Assembly (NCBI GenBank): GCA_024362935.1
Contig: JANCRA010000025.1
Location: 9,884,936 to 9,948,935, forward strand
Reading direction: 5' to 3'
Length of the DNA: 64,000 nt
From: Setophaga petechia
Lineage: Eukaryota > Chordata > Aves > Passeriformes > Parulidae
Shown here piece after piece: positions 25,316-38,100 of the stretch. The translations under genes were made by a program, and so were the position numbers. Below the pieces are notes generated by a model. It was not told the origin of the DNA and did not search any database. It was given only the letters and a program-made list of their open reading frames with translations. Numbering within the stretch: position 1 is the first letter of the stretch; every line of letters starts with the position of its first letter.

Positions 25316-27921
25316 TTTCAATGACTCCTGAAGATTCATCTCTTACTTCTGGACCATTTTGGTGTGAGGCAATCTACGTTTCTTGGTGGGCTCCATAGAG
25401 TTTAACTTCTTTCTCCTGGCAAGTGACCATGTATGTCACAGTCAGCAATGTTGTTAAGCTCTAAAAAAGAAAATAAAACTGTCATTTTAAGTGTACTACC
25501 ATTTCTTTAATGTTGCATCTTTCTACATTATTCCCCAAATATATTTTAAAATCTACACATTAAAAAAAAAAAAAAAGTCATGCTGATGCTTTCTTTCCCT
25601 TTTGCAGCAACTGTTGATATTGTAAAGTCCCTTGTTCTTTTCACTTTAACCTCCAAGTTCCCATAGGATGGGGTAGAATCTGACACACGTGGGAGGAAGA
25701 ACAACTGGAGGTCACAGAAATAAATGTTCCTTCAAGATTTCCATCCTAGCCCAGACCAAATGCTCTTTTCACTTCGAGGCTCATTATTGGTTGTGATGAT
25801 ATTCCAAATTTAATGATTATTTTTACACAGTTAAAATGTTTCAAAATAGGAAAAAAAAAGCCTTTTAGATACAAATACTCCAGCCTGTCAGAACCTGTTC
25901 ATTTCATTGCTGCTCATTACAAGAAATGGCAAATTGCTTTTGGGAAAAAGCTCTCACTAGCAAATAAAATACTCTCGTACTGACTTGGATGGTAAAAACT
26001 TTTTTATTTGCCACAGATGTTGTTAAATTTTAGCCAGCTTATGGACAGAAAAAAGCTTTATTTTTCTTTTTTTGTCCTTTTCTTTCCTTTTTTTTTTTTT
26101 TCCTAACTGGTACTAGTTAAATCAACCCTGGCAAAGATAAAGCCAAACTTTGACACACAAGTTTGGAATGAAAATATTCAGTCCCTTCTCATGCAAAACC
26201 CACCAGAAACCCCAAAAGGTTTATTTTTAGCTTTTGTTTTCTCCCAGGATAGATAAATGGAATCAGCTGTGACAGAGACATGATTCACCAGCATGAAAAA
26301 GACTGATATAATCCAGAACAAACAAACAAAAGCAGAAAGGGGTTTCAGGGAAAAGGGAGAGATGGGTTTATTTTTAGTTTGAGTCCATAGGTTTTGCAGA
26401 CATAGGATTCCTCCTTCTCCCATCTCTGTCCTGAAATTCCAGCAGCTTTTAGGCTAATAAGCAATAGGCAGGAACAATCTCTGTTCGTGCAAGTAGAAGT
26501 CTGAAGTGTTGCAGAACCCCTAATATTTCTTTCTTTTAACCCTTAAAACACATCCCATTTTTAAAGGTGTAAATGTAGCTGATTTAATCTTTTCTAATCT
26601 GACTGCAGAAAATGGTTTTCCTCTTTGCACCAGCAATCAAAATGTTACAGCTTGGTTGTCTTTCTAGTGACAGACACCTGTGATTCTTGTAAGAGACAAG
26701 GGACACTGGGCTGGTGACCAGGTCCATAATTCATTTTTTTCTGTATCTCAAGGATGTGAAGCTTTGATACATTTTGAGTTTAGTACAAATGGCTGGTATT
26801 AAAACCAGAGGTATTGCATGATTCTAGAAGCAGAAGCTATTGGAAAACAATGTGCAGTGTTAGCTTCTCCTTAAAGCACAAATCTCTCCAGCTCCCACAT
26901 TTCACCAGGCATCCAGCCACTGTCACCACCAGCTTGTGTTTGCTGGAGTTCAGTGAGTTTGTGTGTAAACTCAAATTGTTGCTTTGGTTTGAAGTCCCAG
27001 TGTGTGTGTGTGTATTTCTTACTCTTTTTTATTTTTTTTAAATTATGATTTTTTATCCTGGGCACAGGATTTTCCTTGAGCTGTGGTGAGATGGAATCCA
27101 AGTGATGTTAAGCACATTAAGGTGTTTGCATGCAGCTTTGCAGAATGTGTTGATGTCTGAAGATTTGTAATGCTTTCATAGCAAAGTTTGCATTTAAGTT
27201 AATTCTGAATCTGCTGCCTTTGTGTGGAAGCAGAATGTTCAGAGTGTCCCCCAGCAGTGCTTCTCTGAGGAGAGGACACAAAGCTGTGGGAGCCGGAGAA
27301 ATTTCCAGAGAATTTCTGGAGGAGATTATTTGACTCCGTAGCCCCACAACAGTAACAAATAATTGTAGGCATGACTTCCTTGCATTTTCTCCAGAAAGAG
27401 GAGAGTGAACTTCTCTGCAGAAATGGTCAGGAGCTGGCTATGAGCCTGTTCTTAGTGCAGGCAGCCAAACAATCTGTGAAGTAAATTATGCTCTGTATTT
27501 AGCCATCACAGAAACCATAGGCATTGGAAGGCCTTAAAATAAGTAGTGCTCATATCAAAGGAGGATCTTCTCCCCTGAAGACTTTATTGCTAAATTTGAC
27601 CCCATCTTCCTGACAGTAGTGGTTGTGGGTTTTATTTACTGTAAACCTGTCAGCACTGTGGTGCTCCCTGAACAGGAGGTGAGATTTGGTGAGAGTTTTA
27701 CCTGTGTGTGTGTCAGGAGCCTGTCGGTGGCAAGTGCAGCATCTGCACCTTTATGTTGCTTGATCCCTGCAATAAATTAACAGTTTGTTTTTGTTTCAGT
27801 AGATGACACTCAAGTTCACTTTACAAACAAAAAAGAGAACAAAATGTGAAGTTTCTTGTGGGAATTGGAGTGTTGTGTGTAGAATCCCTGTTTCTGGTTT
27901 CTTGCTAGTGGCAAGAAACTG
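25316..27921. other. Noncoding stretch, no supported gene
   Basis: Intron-like sequence with several A and T runs (near 25561-25576 and 26090-26101). No exon or mobile element recognised. Confidence 0.5.
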
Positions 27922-28045
27922 TTCAAATTATCTGGATGAGAGCATTTTCTCTTTCAAGCTTTATTATTAAACATTCCTAGCTTTATTATTTATTATTATT
28001 GCCTCTTCAAATTATCTGGTTGCAAGCATTTTCTCTTTCAAGCTT
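27922..28045. repeat. Spaced direct repeat, 40-bp copies 84 bp apart
   Basis: A 40-base phrase starting TTCAAATTATCTGG and ending TTTCAAGCTT occurs at 27922-27961 and 28006-28045, differing at three positions in the middle. The 44-base spacer is rich in TTATTATT. It probably arose as a tandem duplication of an 84-bp unit that has since diverged. Confidence 0.9.
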
Positions 28046-28280
28046 ATGTGAATTTTGGGAAAAAAACTTCAGAAATTTGAGAATTTTCATAGTGAGGCTC
28101 TTTTCAGTGAGTGTGCAGGTAGGAGAAAGAGAAGTGAGCAGGGTGGTGGGTCTGTCTGAGAAGGCTGCAAACACAGTCATGCCATAAAACTGGGTGTGTC
28201 TACTAAATATGAGCAATTTGCTGGTCTGCTATCCTCACTCAATATTTGGTAGGGTTTACATATCAGAGTAGGAAAAGATA

Positions 28281-28337
28281 GAACCTCTGGGGGTCCTTTC
28301 CATTTTGGTATGTTCTGTGATTCTGTTTCGTGATTCC
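28281..28337 (+). mobile_element. CR1 LINE 3'-terminal fragment
   Basis: The string GAACCTCTGGGGGTCCTTTCC followed by TTCTGTGATTCTG and a further TGATTC matches the layout of the CR1 3' end, where a conserved 3' untranslated segment runs into short ATTCT/GATTCT repeats. The fragment is about 57 bp, strongly truncated at its 5' side, and in plus orientation. CR1 elements are the main LINE family of birds. Confidence 0.7.
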
Positions 28338-29368
28338 TCCTGTGGCTGAAGGATATTGGTATTTTGGGATGGTTCTTATGGAAGGGAAACTTTGTACTGA
28401 GGCTATTTCTTTTTCTCTCTTTCCATATTTTGTCACAAAATTGTGCTTTTAGCAAACTCATGCAACTTGATGGTGGCTTTAGTGTCTACAGGCCTCTACT
28501 TTTTTTCCTTCCCATTTGCTTGTAACTTGTTTCAGTTTATTTAAAATTGGTCACCAAAATGTCTTTTTACTAGAAGGATGCTGCACCACTTGGCCAAAGC
28601 CCATTAAAAAAATTAACTGCTTCATTTATAAAATATTAATGTTTTTACTTAAAGTCAAAGCAGTAAAAATGCACACTGAATGTCTTACAATCCCACCCAC
28701 TTGGCTTAATGATGTCCATTAAATACTTTTTTCCAATAGGATGAGCATGTAGAAGCTCTATTCTCACTGCTATTGTAATTTAAAAACACAGAAAAGCCCT
28801 ACTACAAATCGTCTCAATTCTTGCAAGATAACAAATACCAGATGAGTTTCCATTCTGCTCAGCAGAATAAAATGAATCACATTTAAGGCAGAATTTAAGG
28901 TATAAAGTAGATCATAAGTTGTTATAAAATAGTCCTAGTAATTAAACATAGAGATTATTCTTTTTTAAAACCAAAAATGACAATCATTTGGAAGGCCTGT
29001 GATAATATTTCATTGAAAATCTGTGAAGGCAGTGGTACTAAAAGGGTTTTATTTCTCCATTGATCATATCAGTGAAAACCTCTTGTTGATAAAAAACTTT
29101 CTATCATGTAGATTGTGTCTGCTACCACAAATCAGAGAGACTTTTCTGAAATAAGAAGACAAAATAAACACAGGAAATTGCTGTTTTTCCAAGAAAGCTT
29201 TAAAAAGAAACTGCATTATGTCACTTCAGAAACTGCAAGTAAAATTAGCAGACTGGATGTGTTTGTTTTGGTGACTTTTCACTTCCTTCACTAATTCAAA
29301 CATGCTAAGTTATGCCATTACTCAATAAACCAACTCTTTTTGTACAATTTTGTACAAACTGAAAAAAA

Positions 29369-29376
<8 letters not shown>

Positions 29377-29398
<22 letters not shown>
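29377..29398. repeat. A22 homopolymer
   Basis: Twenty-two consecutive A followed by a purine-rich GGAGTGGGGGAAGGGAAGG. It could be the tail of an old retroposed copy, but no recognisable body precedes it and no flanking duplication is obvious. Confidence 0.9.
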
Positions 29399-29399
<1 letters not shown>

Positions 29400-30377
29400 G
29401 AGTGGGGGAAGGGAAGGTTTTGATCCTAGAGTGTATTTTCTGTATTTCTCTTGATCACTCTAGTGAAGTGACAGTGGCAGAGAAGTGTGCAAGACAAACA
29501 AGACCCCAGTTTTCCTTTCTCTTTTATTTCCAAGGGCCAGAGATGAGAATGCTTATCCTGTGGAGTGAATGATACAGCTTTACCTGCACCCATGTTTAAA
29601 ATCTCTATGTTTATTCATGTAATAGATCACTCAAATGCTCTACAGTAACCACTGCATTTCATATTTAAGGGGAGTCTCCACTGGAATGTTAACTTGTGTT
29701 TCCAACTTGTGTTTATTGCTAATGTGCCCTACTCTGTATGGGTAGTAGGTAGGAATTCTCTTCACTGTCTAAATTTCAGTCTGTTCTCTTGTTCACTTTT
29801 GTGCTATTGTGTGTACAGATATTACATTTAAAATTCAACAAACAATAAAAGCAATTCAGGCCATGATGTAGAGTATAATCTTTTTATGGATCTGTTGCAG
29901 ATAGCAAATGCTGCTGTAAAACTGACTTGGAGCAGATAAAAGTTCCCCTGGCTAAACAAAAGCTTGTTTTACTGCCTTGTTTTCTAAAGGGGAGTAGGGA
30001 AAAAGTCAGGTTAATTTTCTGTTTGAAAAGTACTTCCTTTCCTGGTTAGAGGACAAAAGAAAGGACTCTCAGTTTCTGGGTTCTTTTCCTTAGTTTGACA
30101 CCAATCTTTTGCTTAGCCTGAGCATGTGAAGAGTCAGGTGATGTTATTTCCATTACAGTCTCCTCTGTAAAGTGTTTTGAGATCTATTGGTGAAAAATGG
30201 TGCAAAAAGCAAGTTGTTATTGCAGTTCACCTTGACCAGGTAGAATCACAGAATCACAACATTGTAACCAGATGCAAAGACTGTTCAGTGTGACACTGCC
30301 AGGAAGTTTACAACCATTATTCTCATGAAACTCAAATGAAGATATTAACCTTACATGATGGTGATTTTTTTTTTTTT

Positions 30378-30398
30378 GGGGGGGTGGTGGGGTGGGGT
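30378..30398 (+). other. G-run cluster, potential G-quadruplex
   Basis: Following a T run, the plus strand carries a run of seven G, then GG, then two runs of four G separated by single T. Splitting the seven-G run gives four runs of at least three with short loops, satisfying the usual quadruplex pattern. Confidence 0.75.
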
Positions 30399-33300
30399 GC
30401 TTTTTTGGGCTGGTTTGTTTTTGGTTTTTTACCAGTAGGTCTCTAAACACTTTCCAGAAGAGAGTGTTGATGCCATTCCATTTTGCAGGTGGAATCTGGT
30501 AGATAAAGAGGGAGGTGTGCTGTATAGCTCACCCCGTGGAAAGACTGGAAAGGGAATGAAGTCCTCTGGCCATCCCAGCTCACAGAGACTGTGATACATG
30601 GCCATATTTTCTCCCCATGCACAACTTTGTTTTTGCTCCTTTCTGGTTTTCTCCCCCTTTTCCCTTTGCTGTGAGGGGACAGCCATTCAGCAGTGTAAAA
30701 AAATAAAATCAATCAAAAGGCAGTTGCCTTCCTTTCTGATTCTCCCAAGTGGGCCTGTATATTTTCCTTCTGTGTATAAATCAGTCTGAAACTGCTGCAA
30801 TAAAAGCAACAGCACCTGTGCAATGTCATCTGTGCACTATCCTGCTCTCCATTTGTCCTACATCATCCCAGTAATATTCCTGCCAAACAGGGCCATACCA
30901 GCTCATGGAGAGCAATTTGTTTTCTTTTCACATGGTGCTTCAGATTCCTTAAGTAGCCTTGTGGGAAAATCAAAATTCATTTCTAGAAACAGCAGCCCTG
31001 ATGCCTCGAGGGTGCTGCAGTGATGTGGAATGCTGGCCTTTACTACCCACAGCATTTGCTCCTTTTTCCCCTTTTTTTTTTTTTTTTCTCTGCTGCAATC
31101 TGCCAATACTTCCACAAATACACCAAGCACCAAACAGAGCTTTCAAATCCTGTGGTGTCACTTTGCCCCTGTGCCAGAAGCCTGAGCTGCACTGTGGCCA
31201 TTCCTGTTTTTCCTGTTGCCAGCAGCAGGCAGGAGGAGGTGCAGGTGCAAAGCCAGCAAGAACCTGTCACAGCTGGGAAGTATCTGTGCTGGGCACTCAG
31301 GTGGGACAGGGAACAAAAGGTTTTGCCAAACTCTTTGCATTGCAGCAGCATCCAAAGTCTCCAGTGAAGTATTCTGGGTCCTGTTGTGTTTCCTCAGCAA
31401 TAGAATGTGAGCTCACAAGTGGGATGAACTGGGAAAGGTTTGCCCCATCTTTGACTTTTTGGAAGTCCTCTCTGCTCCTTTTTCAGAAGATCTATGGGAT
31501 TTCATGGTATTGTGGTGTTAGAAAAAACTCCTATTCCTCAGCCTAAGCTTCTCAGAAATTTGCCCTCAGAACAAGTGGCATTATCCACTCAAACTGTCAG
31601 TGTAGGTAAATTCACATTGCTGCCAGCTTTCCAACACAGTGCTGTGTGTGCATGGTGGGAAGACAGGCACCAGCAGCAACAGGAATGTGGTCTGGATCTC
31701 CAGTAATGCCACAAAAGTCTTCGTACACCTGTGGGCTACCTCTTAGAAAATATGTTTGAGCTCTGATACACTCTGCACTGCAACCAGAGTGTTGCTCACT
31801 GCAACCGTGATGTCATTTCTAACTGTGAGCCCAGTACTTGATGCAGGTTGTGCTCTGGGTGTCCTTTATCTCCATTTTTGTGGGAGGGAGCCATGAGGAA
31901 TCCTATTTATAATCCACGAGCCACACTCAGCCTGAACACAGGCCAGAGTGTTCCATCCAGAATTACTGCAGAGGAGTTGCTTCTTGTTGTGTGTTTGGCG
32001 ATCCAAAAATCTGTCCCAGAGTCTCAAGAAGCATAAATTAATACATCTCTATTAAATTTGAGAGTGCTGCATTAATTTGGAGCAGCTGGTCCAGCGTGTG
32101 AAGCAGTGACAGCTCATGCCCACAGCACTCTGAGGAGCTGCTTTGTACCTCAGCCTTTGCAAACAAGTTGCTTCTGCCTTTTTCCTCCTTGCTTTGCTCA
32201 AGGGAACAATATTTTAGAAATGTATGCCCTGAAGGCAATTAACACGAGGATGATAAATATAGAAGAAAATCACCGTGGTAGAAATATAATTGAATTTGAC
32301 TGGATAATAACTGAGCCACTTTTAATGTCTAGAGAGGTAGTCCCTGGTGTAAAATTCAGAAAGGAAATTAACCTTCTTATGTGTTTTCCATTTCCTCCAA
32401 AGTTTGAGAGTAGAATTGCTAATGTCTTAGGATTCTAATGTCTTAATTATTGGCAATTTCTCAAAATACTGTTTGATGTGACAGCAAATTATTTTGGAAA
32501 CACTGTGATTTTACATTTTTACAGAAATGGAAAATATTCTGGGGATACCTTGCTACCAGAGTAATTTGTACAAGGCTGTATAATTTTTTGTAAGGATGAA
32601 TGGTGCGACAGGGAGGCTCAGAACAGAATGTTTATATAGTAAGTGAACTGCAGAAAAAAATAGAAACACAAAAGAAGCAGCCCATTTAAGCAAAGACCAC
32701 CATGCTGAACAACAAATATCCACACTGGCTGTTCTTTGAAGTCAGACACTTAATGCCTTTTACGTCAACAGAAATCAAAGAGAAAACTGAAGCAGTGAAC
32801 TTGAAAGGTTAAATTGCACATTGGTCATGGCATAGTCCGGTATAAACTCCAAATGAACAAAAATGCAGAAAAGTTTGGCTTTTTATTTTTTTTTTTTTTT
32901 TAATGAACCACTTTTGCTCAGGGACTGCATGAGCAAAGATTCTCAACAAGAGAAGGTTAAAGCATAATGCAGGCTAATACATAATTCTTCCTTTTTCCTT
33001 CCTGATTTAATGTCAAAGGGACTGATCCTTCCCAGGAACTGTCCCCAGGCTGATGTGTAACTCTGGGAGAGAAGGAGGCACAGGGTTTGTTAAAGCTGGG
33101 AGGTGAAAAGCAGAGGGAGGCCTGCAGGTAAATGAAAGCCACTGTCATTGTCCTGCACCTCAGGGCCATCAGTGCCATTTGCCTTCCAGCACAGGCTGGT
33201 GCAGCCAGCACTGACCTGTAAGTGCTCAAATGTCAAGCTTGGTTTTCTTGTTGAGAGTAACAGAGATGATGCTGATCCTAACAGGTGCCATGGAGCAAAT

Positions 33301-33787
33301 GACAGAATTCTAAACAGGAAAAAAACCCAAAACAATGGATAGCTGATCTCTCAAATTTACTCTGTCAGCCTATCTGCACACCTTCTAGACAGAATTTGGA
33401 AATTATATATATTTCAGAGGGATGGGGAGTACCATGCTTTAATTTACAGTCAAAATTAACTATGTTGATGAAATTATGAAAAGGTTAACAATGTAGATTT
33501 TTTTCATGATTTACAATTATATCAAAGGACATAACATTTCACATTCTAAATCATTTTAATAATTTCAAATACTTGCTCTCTGTCCACTCAGAGAAACTGT
33601 TTTCATATACTTCATTTCTGTATAAAACAAACCTACCTGGAAGTAAAAATTGGTTTCTTTCAGCAATGTATTTATATGTCTTATTTGCCTGACTATTTTG
33701 TTGGCAATGAAATTCTGTGCTGCAAGCGTTCAGTTGTTAAAATAAGAAACATAACATGCAGGCAGCATATGGTGGGTAGTTAAAACT

Positions 33788-33827
33788 TGCTTTAGTTTTT
33801 CCCAATCTGCTTTAGTTTGTCCCAATC
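33788..33827. repeat. Two-copy tandem duplication, 20-bp period
   Basis: TGCTTTAGTTTTTCCCAATC (33788-33807) is followed directly by the same phrase with one change, T to G, at 33808-33827. Confidence 0.95.
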
Positions 33828-34964
33828 TATCATTAAAAATCATTAATGCAGAAAAATTGAGTGTTCTTGATAACCAAAAAAGGTTTTCTAAATGCACATG
33901 GTTATTGATGCACACGTGTGTGATTGCAAGCATTTAGGACCTGATAATGTTTTAAAGTACTTGCTTGTGAAAAGAACCTAAACAATACTTTTGTACCAGA
34001 ATTAAGGTATCAGTTTCAATATTTGTGTTGAATCAGATCCATTTGCCAGCTCAGTTTTTATTGACAAGAGAATCAGCACAGGGCCCACTTTTCTGGACAC
34101 ACAGAATCAGCCTGAAAATATTAAATAACATCTGGCAGTGACCTGCACTTTGTAAACCATATTTTTGAAGTCAGCTTAGCATGTTTTGTCTAAACAAACC
34201 AAGAAATTAGAATGCAGAGGAAAGAAAAGCATTCCAGCTGCAGATAAAAATAATTGCTGAAGCACTATCAGGAGACACCGAGTAATTGCAGAAGTGTGAT
34301 GGAGTGGAGGCAGCAAGTATTTTGTATTTTAACTGCAAAACAGGACACCAGAAAAGAAAACAGAAGGTCTTTAATATGGTGCTATCATTAAAAAAGGTTC
34401 GGTTGAGCCAGTATATTGTACACAGAGAAGTGCTATGTTTGTTAGAATGTCTATGGAGGGAACTGAGAATAATTAGACTTATAATAGGAGTTTTTGGCTC
34501 TAGTTGTGCATGGTTTCAAAGCCTCAACTGTTCTTGAATCCTTAATAAGTTAAGGAATGAGTACAGCAGAGGAGAGAGAGGCAGAATCTGTTGGAGCAGC
34601 TTGCCCACGCCAGTTTGCCAAAATCTAAACAGCCCTTTGAAAAAAGGCTTATTTTTTGCTGATGACATCATTCCTGCCACTGTCAAAGTGTGACAAGTCT
34701 TGGCATGCCTGAAGAAGCAAAAAACCTTTCCAAAACTGACACTACAGAGATCTAAAACATATACAAGGACTACTATAAATGTGACATATTTATACCCTCT
34801 TCCCATGCTACATATTTTCATTCACGGATAGGTTTTTACTCTGAAGCATTTAGGTTTTGTAAATCAATGCATTTTTAATACCTGCTTTGTTCTTTGTGAT
34901 TTCATTATGGCTGCCTTAGCTTGGGCACAGGACTGTTTTGATACCAATGCCCACAACATCCCTT

Positions 34965-34996
34965 TTTCTATTGTAGTTAATTTCTATTGTAGTTAA
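34965..34996. repeat. Two-copy tandem duplication, 16-bp period
   Basis: TTTCTATTGTAGTTAA is present twice head to tail without mismatch. Confidence 0.95.
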
Positions 34997-37900
34997 TTTT
35001 AAGGTCACTGGAAACATCTCTATAAAGTCAGGAATGCCACAGGTATTCCTGGAGGTGATCTTTATGCATGATTTCCACATTACCACTCTTATCTCTTTTT
35101 TTTTTTTTCTCCTTTGGATTTCTTATTCCTTCTGATCTGAAGAAATATTCAGAAGATGCTCTGTAAGTGTGTTTTTCCACGCTCATATGATTTGCCATTT
35201 TCAGCATCATCCCCAGCTGTGAATTGTACAATGAATAATTAATGTTGAATGGTGACCTTGAACCTCATAAAGCTGATTAGTAAGACAATGCATCTGGGAG
35301 AACAACTTTAGAACTGTGCTTGTAAAAGAATATCAAAACAGCTTAACACAGTAGGGAAAAGCCCCCTGGAGCCCTTTTAAACCAATTGCCTACAAACACT
35401 TCTAAAAAGAACAACTCCATAGTGGGGGGAGGAAAAAAAAAAGTGTAAAAATCCTATGAAGTTCAGAAAATGAACCAGCTTTTATACTTAATTGTAACAG
35501 AGATATTTGCAGTTAAACACTGCATAGCATTACAGAGAGAGGGTACAGTCAGCCAGAATAAAGCATTTTTGTCTTTTCTAGTTCAGATTGTTACGGCACA
35601 CTTGTTTTCTAGTTCACTGGATCCTAAACCCATTCATAAACAAGGACAGCTCCCTCATACTTCAAAGCAGAAAATATTTGCCCCTGTTCCCTGTTGCAGG
35701 GGCTCTGGCAAACTGCTTAGAAACTCAGGAAATTGTTATTCTTGCATGCTGGCAAAGCTGAGGATGATGGAGATTTCAGAAGGAGTTAATACTTTCATTT
35801 TTCCTGAGAAAGACTGAATGTGTGATTTTGAGAAACTGATCTTTGTTTTTATTTCTATTAAATGACATTTGTCACTTGTTAGTGAGCAGACAGGAGACAT
35901 TGGGTTTGTTATGAAAACATGGCATGCTCCCATTGTGCCCTACAGCAGCATTAACTCAGGCAAACCTCTTCATATTTCTTTTCCAACCTACTTTATAAGC
36001 CCTAAATCTGGAATACCTAATTCATATATTAACTTTGTTTTTCTTCACAGCTCATTTAATCTGTTAATACTTGAAAGACTTTAGCAGTATGTTTTTGTTA
36101 AATGATTTGATCAAGTTCAAGAGCTAAATTTCACCTAACTATTAAAAGCTGTGTTTCCTGACACTTTTGGAGATTTTATTCAAATTTTGGATGATTCCAA
36201 AACAAAATTTTTCAACATTTTATGTTTTGGAAAACATCTGCTCTTCAACCTTGGCCTCTAAGAAATCAGCACTGCTGTCTTAGAAAACTGAATAAAAAGC
36301 CCTTACACCTTCAGGGCAATCAAAAGTATGCCAGATTTGGGCTGAATTTGGCAAGTAGTTTGTCAGAGATGAGGATTCATTCCATAGCATCGCTTAAATG
36401 TTGGTAATATTAATGTCTTCATTTTAAAAATCACTAAAAAATAGTTAATCTGAAAGCAATGAAAAAATTTGATTTAGATCAATGTAATTCAAATTATTTT
36501 TACACTGGAGTGTATAACAGTATAGTGTTGAATTGCTTTCAGACAGAATTTCCTATTTTTACTGAATTGGTCTCATTATGGAGGTAAGAGGAGGTTGTGT
36601 TCTCTAAAACCATAGGAGTTCAACACTGCAGATCTAACAAGTTTTAAAAATCTTGCTATGATTTTAAAACATGCTGAGTAATTTTCTCAGTATAGGAAAA
36701 CTTGCAGTGGTTCAATTAAATTAATCCCTTTATAAAATACGAATTTGCTGAAGTTACTATGGATTATCCAAAAATGGAGTAAATGTTTTTTGGAGTTTAT
36801 TTTCTACAAACAGATTCAGATAAAATACTTTTAATTCTTATTTAAATATGAAGCACAAATTATCAGACATCTGTAATGAAAAGTAAATTGTATTTTGAAA
36901 GTTATTTGACTTTCAGAGTATTTCTGGTTTTACTTCCATGGCAATGTCATTCAGAATTTTTAAGGAGTCTCTGAAATGCATGAAGTTTCTGTTTTCCAAA
37001 TATTTGAACATAAAGGGAATTAAATTACATTAAATATTTTTATTTTAGTTATTAACAGAGGAATCTATAGAAGGATTCACAAGGAATTCTGTTCTTGGGA
37101 AGAAATAATTTTTTTTTGTAGTGTGGAAGTAGAAATGATCCTCAGAAGTGGGCAAGTTGTGCCCAGGAAGTTTTTCCATCCTCTTTCCTTTCTGTGACAC
37201 AACAGAGGGGGTGCAGGGTGTTGAAGACTTGCCTCTGTTTTTCTGACACCTGCCAGCCCCCCAAAATCAAATCTGTTGTATGCTGAGCATGGGAGAAATA
37301 CATGGGGAATAGGTAGGCTGAAATCCCCCTGTGCTGCTCCAATTTTGTTGTAAGGTTTGAGCAAAGTTTAGAGGGGATTGGTGACTTTCTTACCCCACAT
37401 GGCTGAATTTATTCTGCTTGAATGTCAACCAGCTCAACTGCACACCCTTTTTTTATTGTGTTGCTTTTTGGTGTCTTTTTGCTGCCCCCAAATACTGCAC
37501 TATCAGCCAAGAATAACTTGAGGCTGAATTCAGCACTGCTTTTAAATGCTTTCAAAACATTACAGGAATGTATCTGATGTTTACATTCTAGATGCAATTT
37601 TTAATTATTTTTTTTAAGGCACTTAGTAAAGCTGACAACTCCCTGAAAGCAGCAAAGTGCTGGTGATGGAGCAGAAGAGAGCAAAGGTTCTGAACCCAAA
37701 CCCAAGATGCTGCAGGAGAGGCTGCCTGGCAGCTCTTTGGGTTCAGGCCCCTCAACTTCCAGAGAGTTCTTTGTGTCAATGCAGGCTAGTTCTGTTCCAC
37801 TTGTATTGGCAAAAATCTTATAAATATCAGAGAACTTTGGCTTTCTCTGCCCTGAACTTTGTGTATTTATCAGCACTCATCATTTTCATTTTGTTATTAA

Positions 37901-38100
37901 TTGACTCATTTTCTGACTGTGATCTATTAACAGATGATGACATTATGAACATCATCATCCAGCAGTTTCACCTTGAAATTTAATGGGTGACAATGTATGG
38001 AATTTTATTTGCATTTTTACCATTGCTTTTTCTTTATGCATCAGGTAACATTTGATAAGCAGGTTTTGTGTGGAGTGGACAGGAAAGGATAATGACTCAG

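Larger units (their letters stand above)
28338..38100. other. Noncoding stretch, no supported gene
   Basis: Long intron-like stretch with an A run of 22 (29377-29398), a G-run cluster (30378-30398), a T run near 31073-31087, and two short tandem duplications (33788-33827, 34965-34996). The 195-codon frame at 30959-31546 crosses that T run (poly-phenylalanine) and overlaps several frames on the other strand, so it is not a gene. A 41-nt AG/GT-bounded segment at 36543-36583 is open in two frames but unsupported. Confidence 0.5.

Noticed and set aside
29377..29398. A22 run as the tail of a processed retrocopy
   Set aside because: No recognisable gene body precedes it and no flanking direct repeats are visible.
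30241..30260. Possible antisense CR1 terminal repeat (TAGAATCACAGAATCACA)
   Set aside because: The conserved GGAAGGGACC-type segment that should follow is missing, so two ATCACA words are not enough.
30959..31546. 195-codon plus-strand open frame
   Set aside because: Crosses a T run giving poly-phenylalanine and overlaps four or more frames on both strands; no protein-like pattern.
36543..36583. 41-nt segment bounded by TTTCAG and GTAAGAGG
   Set aside because: Open in two frames, but T-rich and without protein character or neighbouring exons; decoy sites are common at this density.
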